A stretch of DNA of 64,000 nucleotides from Opisthorchis felineus (taxonomy: Eukaryota; Platyhelminthes; Trematoda; Opisthorchiida; Opisthorchiidae), in the NCBI GenBank assembly GCA_004794785.1, contig SJOL01006800.1:287625-351624 (forward strand), written 5' to 3'. The notes under the pieces are model-generated. The model was given only the letters and a program-made list of their open reading frames with translations. It was not told the DNA's origin and ran no database searches. Of this stretch, positions 35,901-50,900 are shown one piece after another; position 1 is the stretch's first letter, and each line of letters opens with the position of its first letter. A program made the position numbers and the translations under genes.

Positions 35901-38900
35901 TTAACCGATGTCAATGGTGCTCGTGTGGTCATCATCTTCCCAAATTGTTTAGATGAATGTTTACAGAACCTCAATGAGAATACGCCCTGTGGTCTTTGTT
36001 AGGGGCAAAACCGTGGTAGGGTTACGAGTGTGAAACTAGGGTAACAACGAGATCCCGGGATATTTCTGCGGTTCATTTGTTCCATGGGACCTCTGAGTAG
36101 TATCCAAGTTGCCACATGGCTAGTTGTTGGTAAAAATAATTCTAGTGGTTGAATGACGTCACTGTAAACTAAAACAGAGAAGTATCGGAAAAGGATAATA
36201 GTTGTTAGTTCCAGCTGCGATCATGACATGTTCGATGGACGAAACTGCTATCCACAGGTGAGATGTGGTCAAAATAATCCTGCAGAAATGGATTAACGGA
36301 GCTCGGCATACATCCTCGCGGAATCGTTTCGTTCGCTTTCCGAGAAATCCGTTCATCAACATCACAGACATCAGCGTCATCCACACCTGCATCGTCATAA
36401 ATCACTATCGTCACCATCACCCTCATAATTGTCATCATCACTATACTAAATATTGACAGCAACGGTAGTGAATATCGGTGCTTAGCCGTGAGCTTGAGTG
36501 ACGTCCACAACAGGAATTTATAGACGAGCCATTAAGTTGGGCAGGAGGAAGGTTATGAGACAACAACACAAGAGAAGGCAACATCAGTCGCATGTTCCAG
36601 CTGATCCTCACTACTTTATGCGGCGAATGAAGCGACCAGGTGTTGCTATTATGCAACGACCGACGTGGCATGAACGTGAATTTTCCTGGGCATTTCATGG
36701 CTTGTACGTAAGCTGAGCTAATTGCCATGATGCTAACTCTGGACCGGAGGAAGATTGGGGTTCTAAACCAGGCCATTAGCCTGAAATCCAAAAGCGGCAG
36801 TTGGCGTGGTAATAAGCGGATAGTCAAACTTTTAAATAAATGTGGTCACACATGTTCTAACCACCGACCTGGAAGATGAGGAGACTGTTTGCCAGACATC
36901 TACTCAGTGGATAACCTGGTGGGTGAAACTTTGTGGATGCTACAGATGCATCTTTCAGTGTGGTGTTTCAAGTTGCTAAGGTACCCAAGCCTCGCGGTAT
37001 TATGAGAAAAATCAGAACAGGCAGTCGAGAAGCTGATACAGAATCGAGCAAAATCCACCACTGACGGCTAGCTGTCGGTAGACAGTTTTTTGACTTAGTG
37101 CTGGTGAGCTTAAAGTTTAAATGAGAGGTTTCCGAGGCTGAAAGGTCAAGCTAGCTACCAACGGGTACTGATCAGCATACGAAACTACCAAGAGGTTGCC
37201 TAAAAAATAGAGTCGGTAGGAACCCCGCAGATGCAGCCTATTGGATGTTCTCGTCTCCAGGCAAAACGGGAATGCTGATTACGCGAGTTTTAGGCGACCA
37301 TGAATCTGAATACAAAAGGTATTTTCACGAATCAGTCGGTCCACCTACAAGTGAACCAAAAGGTATCGGTCACTGTCTTAAGAGGATTGTTGCGTTTTGT
37401 CAGCGCAAAAGCTACTACTGTTGGGTAGCCACACGGGATAGCGGATTCGCTAACTAATCCGCGAACGCCGGCTGTTGTAATTTTGGGTGTGTATATTTAC
37501 CAAGAGATGTAACAGCTGAGCAGAATAATTCCATTCAAATAATAATGAGGCAAGTCGAGATTGTTGGTCAGACGATACATGTGCTCCAAGAGTTTGGATA
37601 TTTTCCAGACGGCTAGCTAAGGGAACAGAGAATTTCTGGCCTCCGTAAGAGAATGTCCTGTTTGCACCAGAGGGAAAACGGATGCGATAACTTGTATCCA
37701 TTCTATCAGTGCTCGTGATCTTGGAAATAACCAAGAAAAAAGATTCACTTCGTTCCGGGAAAGTACCGGTTTATTAAGTAAAACAATGTTTTTGATGATA
37801 ACCATTCTTGTTGGTCGGTGTTCTTAACACTGGATTTGCTGTCCGGATGTAGTTGATTGTGGTTGGTACAACTCTTGGTTGGCTGTGCAGTAGTTTGTCT
37901 TAATGGATCGTTGTTTGGTTTAACTGCCGTGCTGAATGAAACGAACCGAACAACCTGGCTCCAGTTGTACAGTGTAACAGTTCCAGTGGTGGGCAGACAC
38001 TAGACCGAATTCGCACAGTCGTTGGTTGATGGTGTTGTCGCCTCGTAACAGGCTGCTGCCACCCTGTGTTCCATATCACCCGGTAATATCCTATCGTTCC
38101 TCTTTCGAAAAACGTTTCCACCTTTTGTGCAAGTTGAAGCCAGGCCACTGTTTGCTATCGCCTTGTGGTCTGCCCTGAGGTAAACTGCGTTTTACCACAC
38201 GTCAACCTCCACATCATATCAGCAGTGGGAGCGCTTGTCTTTGCATCTCATTTGTCCATAACTTAGGCTTTCCGGAGATGCGTCTAACACGCAACTTTTC
38301 TTCCTTCTACGGGTCCTGCTAACATTTTGGCAAACTGACGAAGGGCAACGTGATTCATCGTTCGAAATTTAGGTTCTGTTGTGATGGGAGCACACAAGTG
38401 ACATTCATAAGTGAAAAGAATATTGGTAACTCACTTTGAGATTGGCGCTAACCTCAACGCACCGATAATGTCAGCTCGATTGGTGCTGAAACGCTTGCAA
38501 CCAAATTGCCCAGCTCAGTGAACAAACCAACGACCATCATACAAGTAACTTTTTTGCTCTGTCGTGGCATCACGTTCGCACGAGGGAATCTACCACCTAA
38601 TGATTATCCAATCGTGTGACAAAATGATCCAAGTCTGCTGCCCATCTGGGGTACCCGCCTCGATACTTCTTACTGGACTGACCGTAATCTTCTCATGTAC
38701 GCTCACAAATAACGAATGAAATTAAACTTATACCACATCAGTCGTCGCCTGACATCACCAGTAGGGTTATTTTACAAAGTTCATTTGAGCGAAATCATGT
38801 TATCATACTCAAACCTGCTCCCGCATCGCACCACACCCCAACGAACAGCCGATTGACGGTAAGCTCCGGAGGTCCTACCGCTAAGACTGACGTCATTGTT

Positions 38901-41900
38901 GGCCTGGTATCACGTTTAGCCGTGACAAGTATCCATCAGCTGGAACCAACAAACTGATACACTAAAAACGACCTTTGAACTAAAACACTCAGTCCATACA
39001 GTTGCAAGCAGACTTCTTTGCATGTACTTTGAACTCGCTTCGAATTAAAATATATTGTGTGTTCGAAAAGTGCTCAGTAGACAAACACGGTTGTTGAGTG
39101 AGCGGATCTCTTCATGCATCAGACCTCGGAGACCCCGAGGTGGCCGCTACCTGTAACGTTGCAGTCGACACCAGCAAAGACTGTTTTCACATGCATTACA
39201 TTCGGTATCACGAGTGCAAAAGCGCATACATCATTGTGGCAAGTAGGTGGTAAGTAGGTAGACGTAGTACTGATGTGGCTCAGTTGGGTGGCTGCCTACC
39301 TTATTCGCATAGATATTAGAGGATGAATCAGCCTCAACTAAGTGGGCGTGAGTTAATGGGTGTGCCAAATTATGAGAAGGGTGGCCGAAGTGAGTTCGGC
39401 AACCAGAGGTGTCAGTTTGATTCCCGTCGTGGTGACAGCTATAGAACTACGTCTCGTTATCTTTGGGGGGACTAGAAGTAATGACCAAGCAGGATTAAAG
39501 TCGAGCAAAATGTGCGTGACCAGACATTCATCCTTCACCAGGTACCACGCCGTCATCATCAGCGCTGACACTAGTAGTAAGGATTGCAGTTTAACTACCC
39601 GTAACGAAAGATTTCCTCAGAAAAACTGAAACATAAAGGATGAGGAGTTAGTAAAGGACACCCTACGCTACTAGGGAAAACGACCAAGGTGTCTACACCC
39701 TCAACCAATTTGAAATAAACACAATGAGAATTGTGCCGTCGCCATCGATGGAATAGACACAGTGTCTTTGCGAACCTTGGCCGACAGCGCGCAACGACAG
39801 GAAAGCTTACCTAAGCAGTTAGGTAGGAAAAATGGCACCTAGGGTCGTTTACGTGCCATGTTCTGTGAGGTGCTCAACCATGTACAAGGGGATCACGCCA
39901 GTTCAAACCTGGAAGGCACAGAGTCTGACTGTAGCCGACTTCACTTTGTGCAGCCATGCCATGGTCTGTACTTCTCAATCAAATCTTTAGTCAGCATGGA
40001 GCCGGAATAAAAAACACCGATTCTTTGGTAGACAGTTATTGGACAGGCCTAGAACACAGCCTATCTTCGTCTGATAAGTTCTAGTTGTTGATCTAGTGAT
40101 GCTGCTTCATCCTTAAGCACTCTGTTACGCACCACTTTGTTGCGAATAGTCTGCGGCCAGCCAACTACTGGTATGTTCCGAAGGCATCGATGATCAACTG
40201 ATTAGAGGCTCTTGAAGTGCTCGGATCAGTTTCGCAACCATAAAGTTGTTTTGTATACACAGCTCTTCAGCTTCAGTGAAGTTTATTTTTGGTGCCACAG
40301 GTGATATGCCCTGACTTCTATTGTAGCATAATTGAAGTTTACACAGAAATCAACATACACGAACCAATCAACAAGGTTCCTCACGCTAAAATTTCAAAGA
40401 AAGCACAATGGGAGTGAAAATTATGAAGTAACACCGCATTCTGAAGGTGCTCAACATATGCCGAAACAAACGAGCACTTCCAATGACTTATTTAGAACAA
40501 ACTGTGATCACTGATAGTCATCAAATAGTAAAACGATATCGTTCGCCAAACCCAAGCCCGCTAATCAGTCTCATTCCGATGCCGAGATGTCTGGTCCCTT
40601 AGAGTGTATTAATGACAGAATCAAACAAGAAGTGGTGATAGAGAGCAGCCATGATGAACCTCACGAGTTGTTGGAAAACCTTTGAACAGTTCAGAGAAAA
40701 ACCTAACTTGACCACAGCTGTTAGGATGAGGGACACTAAGTATAGCAGTAAACCTCGAGGTCGTTTGGTTCAAAAATACTTAGAAGAATTACTCTATGTT
40801 TAAAGTCAACAACTCCTCTGAACTCAAGTAAGACAGTGATTAGTGATCAGCGATGTACGTGACGCTGCTCATGCTGAGACCAGTGCGCACCCTACCCGGT
40901 CGGAATGTTGCTCCATACCCTCAAATTTGCGTCTCATGTACCGTAGTGAGGCGCTGCAACATCAAGGATCCCAGTAACCGTGTGACGATGACTGTAAAGC
41001 CTATGTCTCCATGGTTGAACCGGAATATTCAAGTACGTTTTGAGTAGAGGTACGATGACTGACTGAGGACAATTACCTAGAGCTCCGTCTTTTCAAAAAA
41101 CTCAACGTAATCAAAGCAGAACACGGAGACTCACCACCGTCTTTGGATAGTACTAGCGGTATCTCGTCTGGTCCAGCAGCCCGGTGGCGTATCAGATCAG
41201 AAAGGCATGTTACTGAGCTGGGATCTAAGCTGAGAGATATCGGCTCCATTTAAGCGGGTCGGAAGAAAGACATGGATATAAGAACAGAGGGCAAAAAACT
41301 AAAGCTGAACATATTTCATTCGGCGACCTTAATGCTATAGTACATCATACATTACATTTACAATAGTATCCTTGATTAACTCATTAACAGGTGGTCTACT
41401 GGGTCCAATTTTCTGGGCAGGTAGAAACATCTTCAATGCATCCCCGCCGGCAAAAACCCTACTCATTTCTGGTTCCGCCACACCTCTCCGACAAACAAGA
41501 CAAATACTTCGTTTGACCTGATGTCTAGCCAAATTACACTCTGAGATCGATGGGATGAGGCATTTGATACCATGGTGTGGCAGTGCTGGTTCTGAAACCC
41601 AGTGGTTTCTATGTGTACACCCGGAAACACCACAAGCAGAGTATTCAGAGTCATGCAAAACGATGGCAACTTTTCTCAGGGTAGCTCAATATCCTCCGCA
41701 GAGGCCTCTCGCAGCCCGTTGCATGGTGAGATTGGGCCAGTGTAATAACGGTACAACTTCAGTTAAGTTCTCGGTTTGATCCTCCAAAGCTAGCGGCTTT
41801 CAGTAAAACCACCAAGAGTACACAAATTGGATCAAACGCTCCAAAACGGGTCAAACCCCATGTAAAACGTGACGTATTTAGTGTGGGTAACTATAACACT

Positions 41901-44900
41901 GAAAATTCGAAAGTCTTCTGGACGTGGCATTGGCAACATATATTCAGCGGATACCGGAACATGATAGGCTGCTGGGTCCATATTTTCGACTACTCCGAGC
42001 TCTCATTGATGCTGGACCGTCAAGTGACCCGATCTTCTAACCGACCGCATACGGGTTAGGCTTACTGGCCGTTGCAGCACCTAGTTGCGAGCGGTAAGGC
42101 GGTTTTGGTGTAGGATTACGCCTAGCAGTAAGCCCCCTTAACCCGTGGATTACAAAGCCTTTCTACTGATCAAACATCAGGTTGACCGGAACAATAATGG
42201 AAAGCTAAAAAGGACGAGAGCATGGTCTAAATCAGTGTATGCGCTTCAGAATGATCGGTAGTTAAGAAAAGAACAACGCCATCGATAGATGATATAGATG
42301 CGATCAATCTATCTCCAGACTCTGGGCATGTAGAGCGATCGTCTCCTAAGAAAAGTGCCATTTTCGTGACAACTTCAGAGTGGTGCAAACGAGACGGACA
42401 AACTGTAACTTCGCACAAGAATGTTAATGTGGTAATGAAGTGTTGTTGGTTTTTAGGATGGGTGGTTCTAAGCAAAAGACAGTGAAAGATATCTGCCGGC
42501 CGATCCCAACAGCGCCCCTGGAACCACTTTATACCCAGATTGTCTGAGTGGACGTTTGGAGTCATTACCTTAACGCTTTTCTATGACACTGTTGCAGTAT
42601 CCTGTTCAACCGAGGAGCTCGTCCCAAACGTTCGCAGCAACTTCCGAAGCCCTGTGTTTTTCCGTCTCTTGTTTGCTTTTTCTTGTCTCTCGTGCCGCAT
42701 GACCTTAATCCATACCACCATCAACCAAACCTTGGCCATTTCGTTAATCGACCAGCCAGATATGCTTTCTGATTTGTCACCGCTGCAGTGATAATCAACC
42801 TTTTGACGCGAGAGCTTTGTGCTACCGCCCAGTGTTTTGTCTGTAATTCGGTTATCTGGTGGATACATTTGTAATTTGATAGAACACATACTCATATGAT
42901 TCTCGTTTACACAATCGTCCTCCCGTCTTCGCGCAATCATCCTGGTCAGTCCACACCAAAGGAGAGGGAAGCACTGGGCTCGAGTTTCGCTCTTACTAGA
43001 GCTCATCAGCAGTGCATATTCAATGGCCGTGCCGGGGTTTGAACTGCGCACATCTAAAATGCGAGGCGAGCGTGTTACCACTACTTCACCAGCATACGCC
43101 GGACTCATCCGAATTTTTACGTCTGAACAGGTGAACATGTTCCGCTTGAGCGATGTGAGCGGAACGCCCGACGCCTCGAACGACGACCCAGTAACACCTT
43201 AGTTGTGTCGACCGATTGGCCCGCCAGTCAGGACTCCCGGTCAGAAAGCGTCACAGACGCTTGAAACTTGCTGGACACGTTTTGTTTCAGATGTTGGTGT
43301 TTGCGGGATTTTGTATTTGTAATTGTCATGCATTCGCTCAATAGCGGTCACTGTACTGCCAGACACTGTCAGCATCATTCCGTTTGCTGATCACCTGTCC
43401 TGCATATCGTACTTTCGTTACATCTTTTGGGACATCCATCAGAAGGTCCCGATTTCTGTACTGCAAAACATACTTTTAACTTTCTTTCTATTCGACTCGC
43501 ACCAACGGTCCACGTGTGACTCAGTGCTGGTCGGCAACACAAATTATATATAAGGGAAACTACGACGTCCCGGAAGAACGCTTACAGACTCCCCTGGTAG
43601 TCGCGATCCCCAGCTTGACAGCCACTCACATACTGATTCGAGCCAATAAACACACGAAACTAAAAGTACCGTATTTCGGTTCGGCCGATGCAACAGTGCA
43701 CCAGTAGACTAGATGCCCGAATTTTTGCAGGTAAGAATGAATAAAGAAGGAATATAACGTAAAACAACCAACAAGCTGAGCAAAGTGAATGGAGCTTTAC
43801 TGACCTCTAATACTGTGTTTAATGTCACCAATTCCCATAAAAATTTTAACCACGAGCCCATAAAAAACTCAGTAATGTTCCTAAATACGGGATATCCTTT
43901 ATCACACTGTTTATCGCACGCAGCCAGTTACCAGAAAAATCCGGGACACAATAAACAAGAACTCGTCAAGCAAGACAAACAGTAATAAACAATCAACTAT
44001 TCAGAATTTAGTCCGAGCACTCCCTCGCGCAAAACAGAGCTCTTCCCATGAATCGGCCATAGATAGGCGTGTTTCGCAGTATAACTGAAGGCATTTGGCG
44101 GGTTGTGTACAGGCTAGTTAAAAAACATTAGCTGTTAGGGGTAGATGAGGATTTGGCAGAGCACTCAATCAGCAATAGGTGATTTGCGTTTACTCCCAGG
44201 AGTATTCTTTTGCACAAACTGTTTGCTTGAACTTCGTATTCTAAAAAAACCGTTTACGTTCGTTTCCAAGTGGACCACAGAACGACCCGATTTGAAAAAT
44301 GTCAACTTTGGGAAAGTGGTGATCACAAATCAGTGACATAGATATCTTCCACCGCCAAAAAAGGCACGCTGAACAGCAGTGACAAGCATGAAGACAACAC
44401 ATCAAAGATAATAAGGAGATCATTTTACCTCTGGGAAGCAATCCAGCTAGCCAAAAGATCCGGACTACGATGAACAGCCGAGGACGAGCAGAAGACTGGA
44501 AAGTTTGCTACCAACTCCGCTAGTTGACGCAGGTGGCCTTGAGTAAATAGTTCTGTGACCTTGTGAGCTAGCCATTGATGTATCCCGCTGCTTAGAATGG
44601 GCGCATTCGTATCAGACCTGTCACTCTCTGACAAGGACAATGGCTTTCGGGGGGAATGCACAGGTTCAACTTCAACATTGCCTGCATGTGAAGCCAGCAA
44701 TAGGTCTGAACGTGTGCTTTGTGGAGCCTTTGGATCGGGGAAAAATGTTGTACGCTGGTTCATAACAGAGTAAGGCTCCGGTCGAGGGTCTTTTGCGCGT
44801 GCAGTATCATGCTTTGGCTCCATGGCTGACCCATCCATCGGGAACTTGAAATCTAAAGGGTCTAGAAAAGAAATATGTGGCTTAATTTTCCGTCCAAACA

Positions 44901-47900
44901 ATGAAAAGGCAGTCAGTCAGGGGTGACAGTCGTGAGAACTACGGTTCTGAAAGACGTGTATTTTGGCGTCTCAAGTCAAATGAATGTTTCAAAAGTCCTG
45001 TCATAAAACCAACACCCCGAACAATATAAATAGTAAAAAGACAATTTCATTCAATATATATATATATATATATCCTCTGCAGTGACAGCTGATGGCTCAG
45101 GTCATCTGCTTATTTAGTTGCGACCATACTGTTCTCAGCCGGCAGCATTACTAGATTCTTCCAGTTTAGTTCATTTCAACAACCTTCAACCAAGTACTAA
45201 TTTAAGCTGGCTGGGGTCACCGCAGCTTGTGCTAACAGAGTGCAGCATAAAGGGTGTATAGAAAACAAAAAATGGCAGCTCTACCAATGTGCAACTAAAA
45301 AATTATGGGTTTGTTGTGGAAGAAAGAAGATTTGTAGCTACCCCTTCACCCACAACACTGTACAGCTCACCGCCGCTCACCAGATCACGAAGCTCGTCTT
45401 TTTTCCTACACTCACAAACTACGTCACAATCGTGACGAACTTGACTACACAGTCGTGACGAACTTGACTACACAGTCGTGACGAACTTGACTACACAACT
45501 CAGTCACTAACTGGATCATGAGACTCGTCCTTTTTCTGCGCTCACAAACTACGTCACACAAGGGTGACGCATCCGACATTGACTGTCTACCGTCTAGTAA
45601 GCGTAGCAACAAGTCATGTGCTGATACACCTACGCACACGCAAACGCACCTACATGTAGCAAAACCGAACACTGTCCGACACACAAAACTCAACTCGGCA
45701 GTGCAACGCGCATCACCCGACCCAGAGTCTAGCCGCTCAGGAATAATAGCGCGTCTTCCACCGATAACCAGGGGATACGTGTGGCTGTTACAACGGCGAG
45801 TAGAACACGAAACCTGCATCCGGACTTCCAACGGGACTTACCGACTCGTACCCACAAAAGGATAAGTCCCTCTTTCACTATATACCTATTGTAATAATTC
45901 CATTCAACCAAACAGTTTTTTTATTGGTGCCAGTAGTCTTCTGTCCATATAACTATATTTTGGGTTGTAGTAGAGCACCAATAGATTAACTTCAGACTAA
46001 CAAAGGACAAGATTTCCCAACAACAACCACTGGAAATAGAGCGCTTCAATCATAACATAGATGAACAAGCAAAGAACTTACCAATGGCATTTACGAAGCG
46101 CATGAGTTCCCGGACTACAAACCACTGTGAGGAATCAACAGCAACCTCAATCAGATGTAGAGTGCACTAGATCAGAGAAGAGGAGAAGGAAAAGTGGCTG
46201 CGGAGAAGACATGTACTGGAATAAGAAAAAGCGTAATCCAGTTAACAAGGAACATGCGATGACATGCCGAAAAAACTTCTACACCACGAGCTCGAGTGCG
46301 TGTTGTGAGGTGAGCAGTGCAGTGCAGTGCAACACTAAAGCTTCTTCATGGGAAGCAACGACAGGCTTAATAGGCCACATGTGGCTTGACACAATGTAGT
46401 GGCAAAAACGTGATTTTCGATCTGGTGAACCATCATGACCCCGAGTGCAAATTTTGAAACTATCAGCGTTCCAAGTCAAACTTCGGGATGAGTAGGGAAT
46501 AGCTTTAGGTCATTGACTGTTGGCTGGGACGAAAACTTTCTGCCGCTACACCACAGTACATATCTACTAGTGAAGTCATGAGTCAGATCCACTAGGAAGA
46601 GATGCGCTTCATTCGATCGCAAGTACTCTCGAAGCTAGAAAAGAAGACGGGGTTTTATTCACCGCTTCCAACTGGTATCTTACAGTGGGAATTCAGCTAA
46701 GTAAGCCCGCTATAAACTAATGAGATTTGCCACCGTTTAAAACCCCCTACACAGACCGACTACCGACACCAGAAACCTCGTTACTTTTATATTCCGACTA
46801 GTCGCAGAGCAAAAATTAGGTGGTTAAGGTCGAGCGATCATCAACGAGATACATATCCTGATTCAGGACAGCTTGAGAGGCGACCGACAGATAGGACAAC
46901 AACTAGAGGGGCCAGTGAAAAATTCTCGACAGCCCTTACCAATTTCGCCTGATTGGGCCTCATCACGTAGGTATAGTGCCCTTGCAAGTAGTATCGGTTC
47001 ATGGAAATCTACTTCACTATCAGCCACACAGGAACACGAGGTAGTTTACCAGAACATTCGGCTGAAGAACGGCACAATTCATCTGAGCTCGAGATAGCGA
47101 AACTACTGACCAGAAGGCCTGTGTTTCGAACTTAGCCTTGGCCCTGCGATTGCTCCAGTCTGGGCCTGGCAACCTGGCAGTATCGCGACTCTCATGCTTC
47201 CTTCGAGAAGGATAGCGACTACAAATTAAGGAAGTGTCACAGCTGAACGATCGTCATTTTTTCATGCTGACATAGTGTTAATTTTGGGGACCAGCACTGA
47301 ACACCGCATATTACTCGGATAATGTAAGTGGGCGGCAGGGCTGGTGGAATTTTAGAGCAGACGGAGAAACAAGCAAACATGGTTGTACGGCAGCGAAGCA
47401 CCAGTGTTAAACACTGATTTCATGCTGTCGATGATGATAATAAAATCAGCTTTGAATGTGAGTCAAGGGTATGCACTCTGGAGTATGGGTACGATTTTGA
47501 GACTCCCTGCTTACGACCAAATCGTAAGCAGTGAACTTGCAGTGGATAGGGAAAAGCCTCGGTTGACCGCCGGATTTTCAAAAATTTTGCTACCTTTCCG
47601 AAAATATCGAGTGAAGCTGAAAATTTAGAAAATTTGCCGCGCGCTTGAAGCAAGATGGTGCCACATAAATGCCTGGGTGAAGATTTGTAAAGTGCAGGGA
47701 GATACCCAACTCCTGCGGTGATGACTTGTTTCGGAGCACCCGGCGGAAGCAAACGAGGCATTAGCAACCCACCTGATGACTAAGCGCAACGGGTTCAGAA
47801 GCTTGAAGTATGATGAGATAAGAGGCTGCAGCCTCCAAATTGTTATTTTCGATGCATAGATCGAACAAATCCTTCGGAGTTCGTCCAACGGCAGCAAAAA

Positions 47901-50900
47901 GATGGGGCCAACGGGCGGCCTCGGTCTTCCGCGCACAACAGGCAATGGTTTCGAGAAACTGGGGGAATTCTTGAATAAATGCGACCACTTGAGGAAGCAA
48001 TGGATCTGAAAAGTAAAACAAAGTAGTAAGATGGATTAGCTAAAAAGAAGGCTGCCATCTTATGCACTGAAGACTTTTGGATACCAAAAGAAACTATTGC
48101 ATTCGAGAATCCTATACGGCACTTTGTTTACAACGAGTAGAGCTTTGAAAGACTTGGCCAAGGAATAGAGGCATACTAAAACAAAATTTGGCAACTGTAG
48201 AGACAGGGGTCCACTTAACTTAAATACTCTGACGGGTATCTGGTCAGTAACAGAGATAACAGGACCAAAAACATCCCATAAGACCAGCGATTACAATGAA
48301 TGAGACAACAGCAGAAAAATAGATGTTGAGACTCCGTGATATGGTCTGCCGAGTTAACATGAAACTAAATACTACACTACAGGCCACGTTATGGTCTACG
48401 AATCAGACACAGCAGCGCCATCCATATAGTTTTCTTGGGCTAACTAACTTTGTTCAGATGAATTTCTATTTAAATGGGGCCAATGGTCTTCAGACAACTC
48501 ACGAGCGCGGACGGCCTCAACACACGGAGAGAACAACGGAGTATCTTATTGATCCTACTCTGACAACCCATTACGGTATGCCTACAAGGACCAAGAATAA
48601 AGATGCAAATTAAAACAAGAGGAAAACGTCAAACAGTATACTGACCAGGAATAGGAGATTTCGATGTTGCTTCTGTCTCCAAAACTTCGTGGAGCAACCA
48701 TTCCAGCAACCGATGAAAATGAGGAAGTTCCTTGTAAGCGGAACACAACTGAAGCGCGTGAGCACCGAGGCTATAGGGGGAGTGAATGAAAAACAAAAAC
48801 GCAAAAATGTCGACCCTCAATTTAAACTTTAGAAACTGATCCCGTGATCCTATAAGTGATGAAATAGACTGCCACTTCCGGAGGATTTACAACCAGTTTC
48901 TTAAAGTCGAGTAACATATTAAATTAAAAGGTGAGTTGTTTAATGTTGGCTGATGTGAACGGAACAAAGTGTGGGTGCTAGTGTAAAAGTTCCGGGATTC
49001 CGAACAGGTGGCAAGGAAATAAAATTCATTTGACGTTTCTCGAACACAAGGTTTATTGGTGTAATCAGTCAATTCAATTGTACTAAGAGAAATATGAGTT
49101 CCAATGTTGTCTCACGATTTGGCGCTGTGCCAATTCGATTAACTCCGACTACGACACCTCGCTACGTGTTCTTACTATTCCTTCATCCAACCATTCCTAA
49201 CCACATACTCTACCGAGCCCTCGGTCCCTTCAACCGAATTCGGTGCAGCTGTGGTTACATGCTTGGAATTTCTGGTGGTATAGTGCTAACAAAAAGTGTG
49301 GACGATTACGAGATAGGTGTTCGGGTGTAATCCCTGGGTTTTGCATTTCCAATTCCCAAAGGCTACCGAAATGGGCCATCAGTGGTCTACATGAGTGGGA
49401 ACCGGCAGGGTGCACTCAAGTGTGCAAAGACTATCGATGCACAATGGAACAAGCATCAAAGAACGCTGGGGACGATCACCCCAGGTATTTATAGCTTTCA
49501 GCAGTCAGTTGGGCCACTGTGAGCTACGCGCAAAACCCCAAAAGTCAAATCGTTCAAATGGAGGCTCATCAACAAATAATATAATAATAAAATTGTACAA
49601 ACCTCAAATCGCGGGATTACGCCGACTTCTATATGCCTGTTTAGGAACTGCCAATTCCAAATACGATCCTGTACAAACAGGTAGGTAGGAAACATTACAC
49701 CTACCCAGAGTTCACACTGACTCAAGGCAAAGTGGCCACAAGATGGCGAAACCCACGTGGTCGATTTAATTAGATATGCGAGGAAAGAGCGGTTTACGTT
49801 CGAGTCAAAACAATAAAGGCGGTATAAGCGCGAAACGGAAAAAACAAAAAACGGGGAATCACGTTGTACACAATAAGAATAGAAGAATCTGCAGTTTGAA
49901 ACCCCACGAAATACCATGGTTATGAATACTGTCTGTGAATACCCCATCATTTTAAGTTGAAGGGCGTCAGCCGCAATGCATTTCATTTGTGAAGCCAGCC
50001 TGCTTCCGTATATGAGTCAGTCACAGTAAAGTGAAGTGTTAGACGATCCTACAATTATGTAGTGCACATTGACCAAAACAAGCAGTCATTTTCGGAGTTC
50101 TATTTTTCAAGCATGGCGTACCGGGGACAACAGACACATGGAAGTTGTACGAAAGCTTGAAAACATGATGGCTAATGAAAGGATAGTGAAGTAGGCGAGA
50201 TAATCCCGGTGGAAAATTAACTGCAGGTCTCCATCAATGGACAGAACTTCCTACCCCGTTCGGTCATCGAAGTACTACTATTGATGCTAATAGGACTGAC
50301 AGAAACGGCGGCACGCGTATAGGTCAGGCTCCAACACCTCATCTATGGTAAACCAAGTGTGCGGTGCGCTTGGTCGATGGAGTTGTTGGTGAAGCTAAAA
50401 AGATACCGACAGCTACGCCCTGCTGGTGGAGTTGACTGACTTGGTTGCTAAAGTTGAGCTATCAGTGTGTTTCCTTTGTGTGGTCAGTTATGGTTTCCAT
50501 CCTTGGGAGAGTTAAATAGACAGATTGCGTCGGTCTGATCAAATAGGTCATCAAACTCCATTGTACGCAGGGCAACAGTAACTTAGGAATCGAAGGAAAC
50601 GCATAATGCCAGTAACTTGTCCATGAATAGTAAGTGGTTTGATAGACAAAATGCAATTGGTAGAAAGCTAATGGCCAATCAAGTGCCACATCTTTTAAGC
50701 ATATTGATGGGCATGGAAGTTGGCTTACTTTTTCCGTAAAAGCTCCTGAATCAGACGGTGAAGGAATGCATGGGTCTGAAAGGGAGAAGATTGATTAAGT
50801 GAGTGCAGAGTTTGACGTCTAGCCGGAACAACTAAAACTGCAAACCAAGAGGTCAACTCACCTCCACACGTGAGGTGCCATAGGGCAGAATGGAGTAAAA

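Larger units (their letters stand above)
35710..44428. other. large RIC1 intron
   Basis: An 8.7-kb intron without a further convincing exon. It contains tRNA-like SINEs near 39.4, 39.9 and 43.0 kb. The stretch 37.7-39.0 kb looks repeat-like (few stops in neither strand, motifs such as gacttggatcattttgtcac on the minus strand that I associate with LTR elements), but I could not classify it. Frames at 41335-41658, 42227-42565 and 36441-36827 have no clear homologue. Confidence 0.5.

Noticed and set aside
36350..36440. CRISPR-like or tandem array in the cat/atc-rich stretch
   Set aside because: Simple-sequence cac/atc richness without regular repeats and spacers.
37450..37734. Minus ORF considered as a RIC1 exon
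   Set aside because: No similarity to RIC1, and the exons at 44429 and 35708 join in phase without it.
38570..38660. Minus-strand [12 protein letters not shown] as the missing RIC1 VDNFVTAL segment
   Set aside because: Ends at a stop with no donor; the exon at 35708-35544 supplies the segment with correct phase and context.
42581..43138. 185-codon minus-strand ORF
   Set aside because: Its first half is a tRNA-like SINE with A and B boxes, and the remainder has no homologue or splice signals; chance frame through a repeat.
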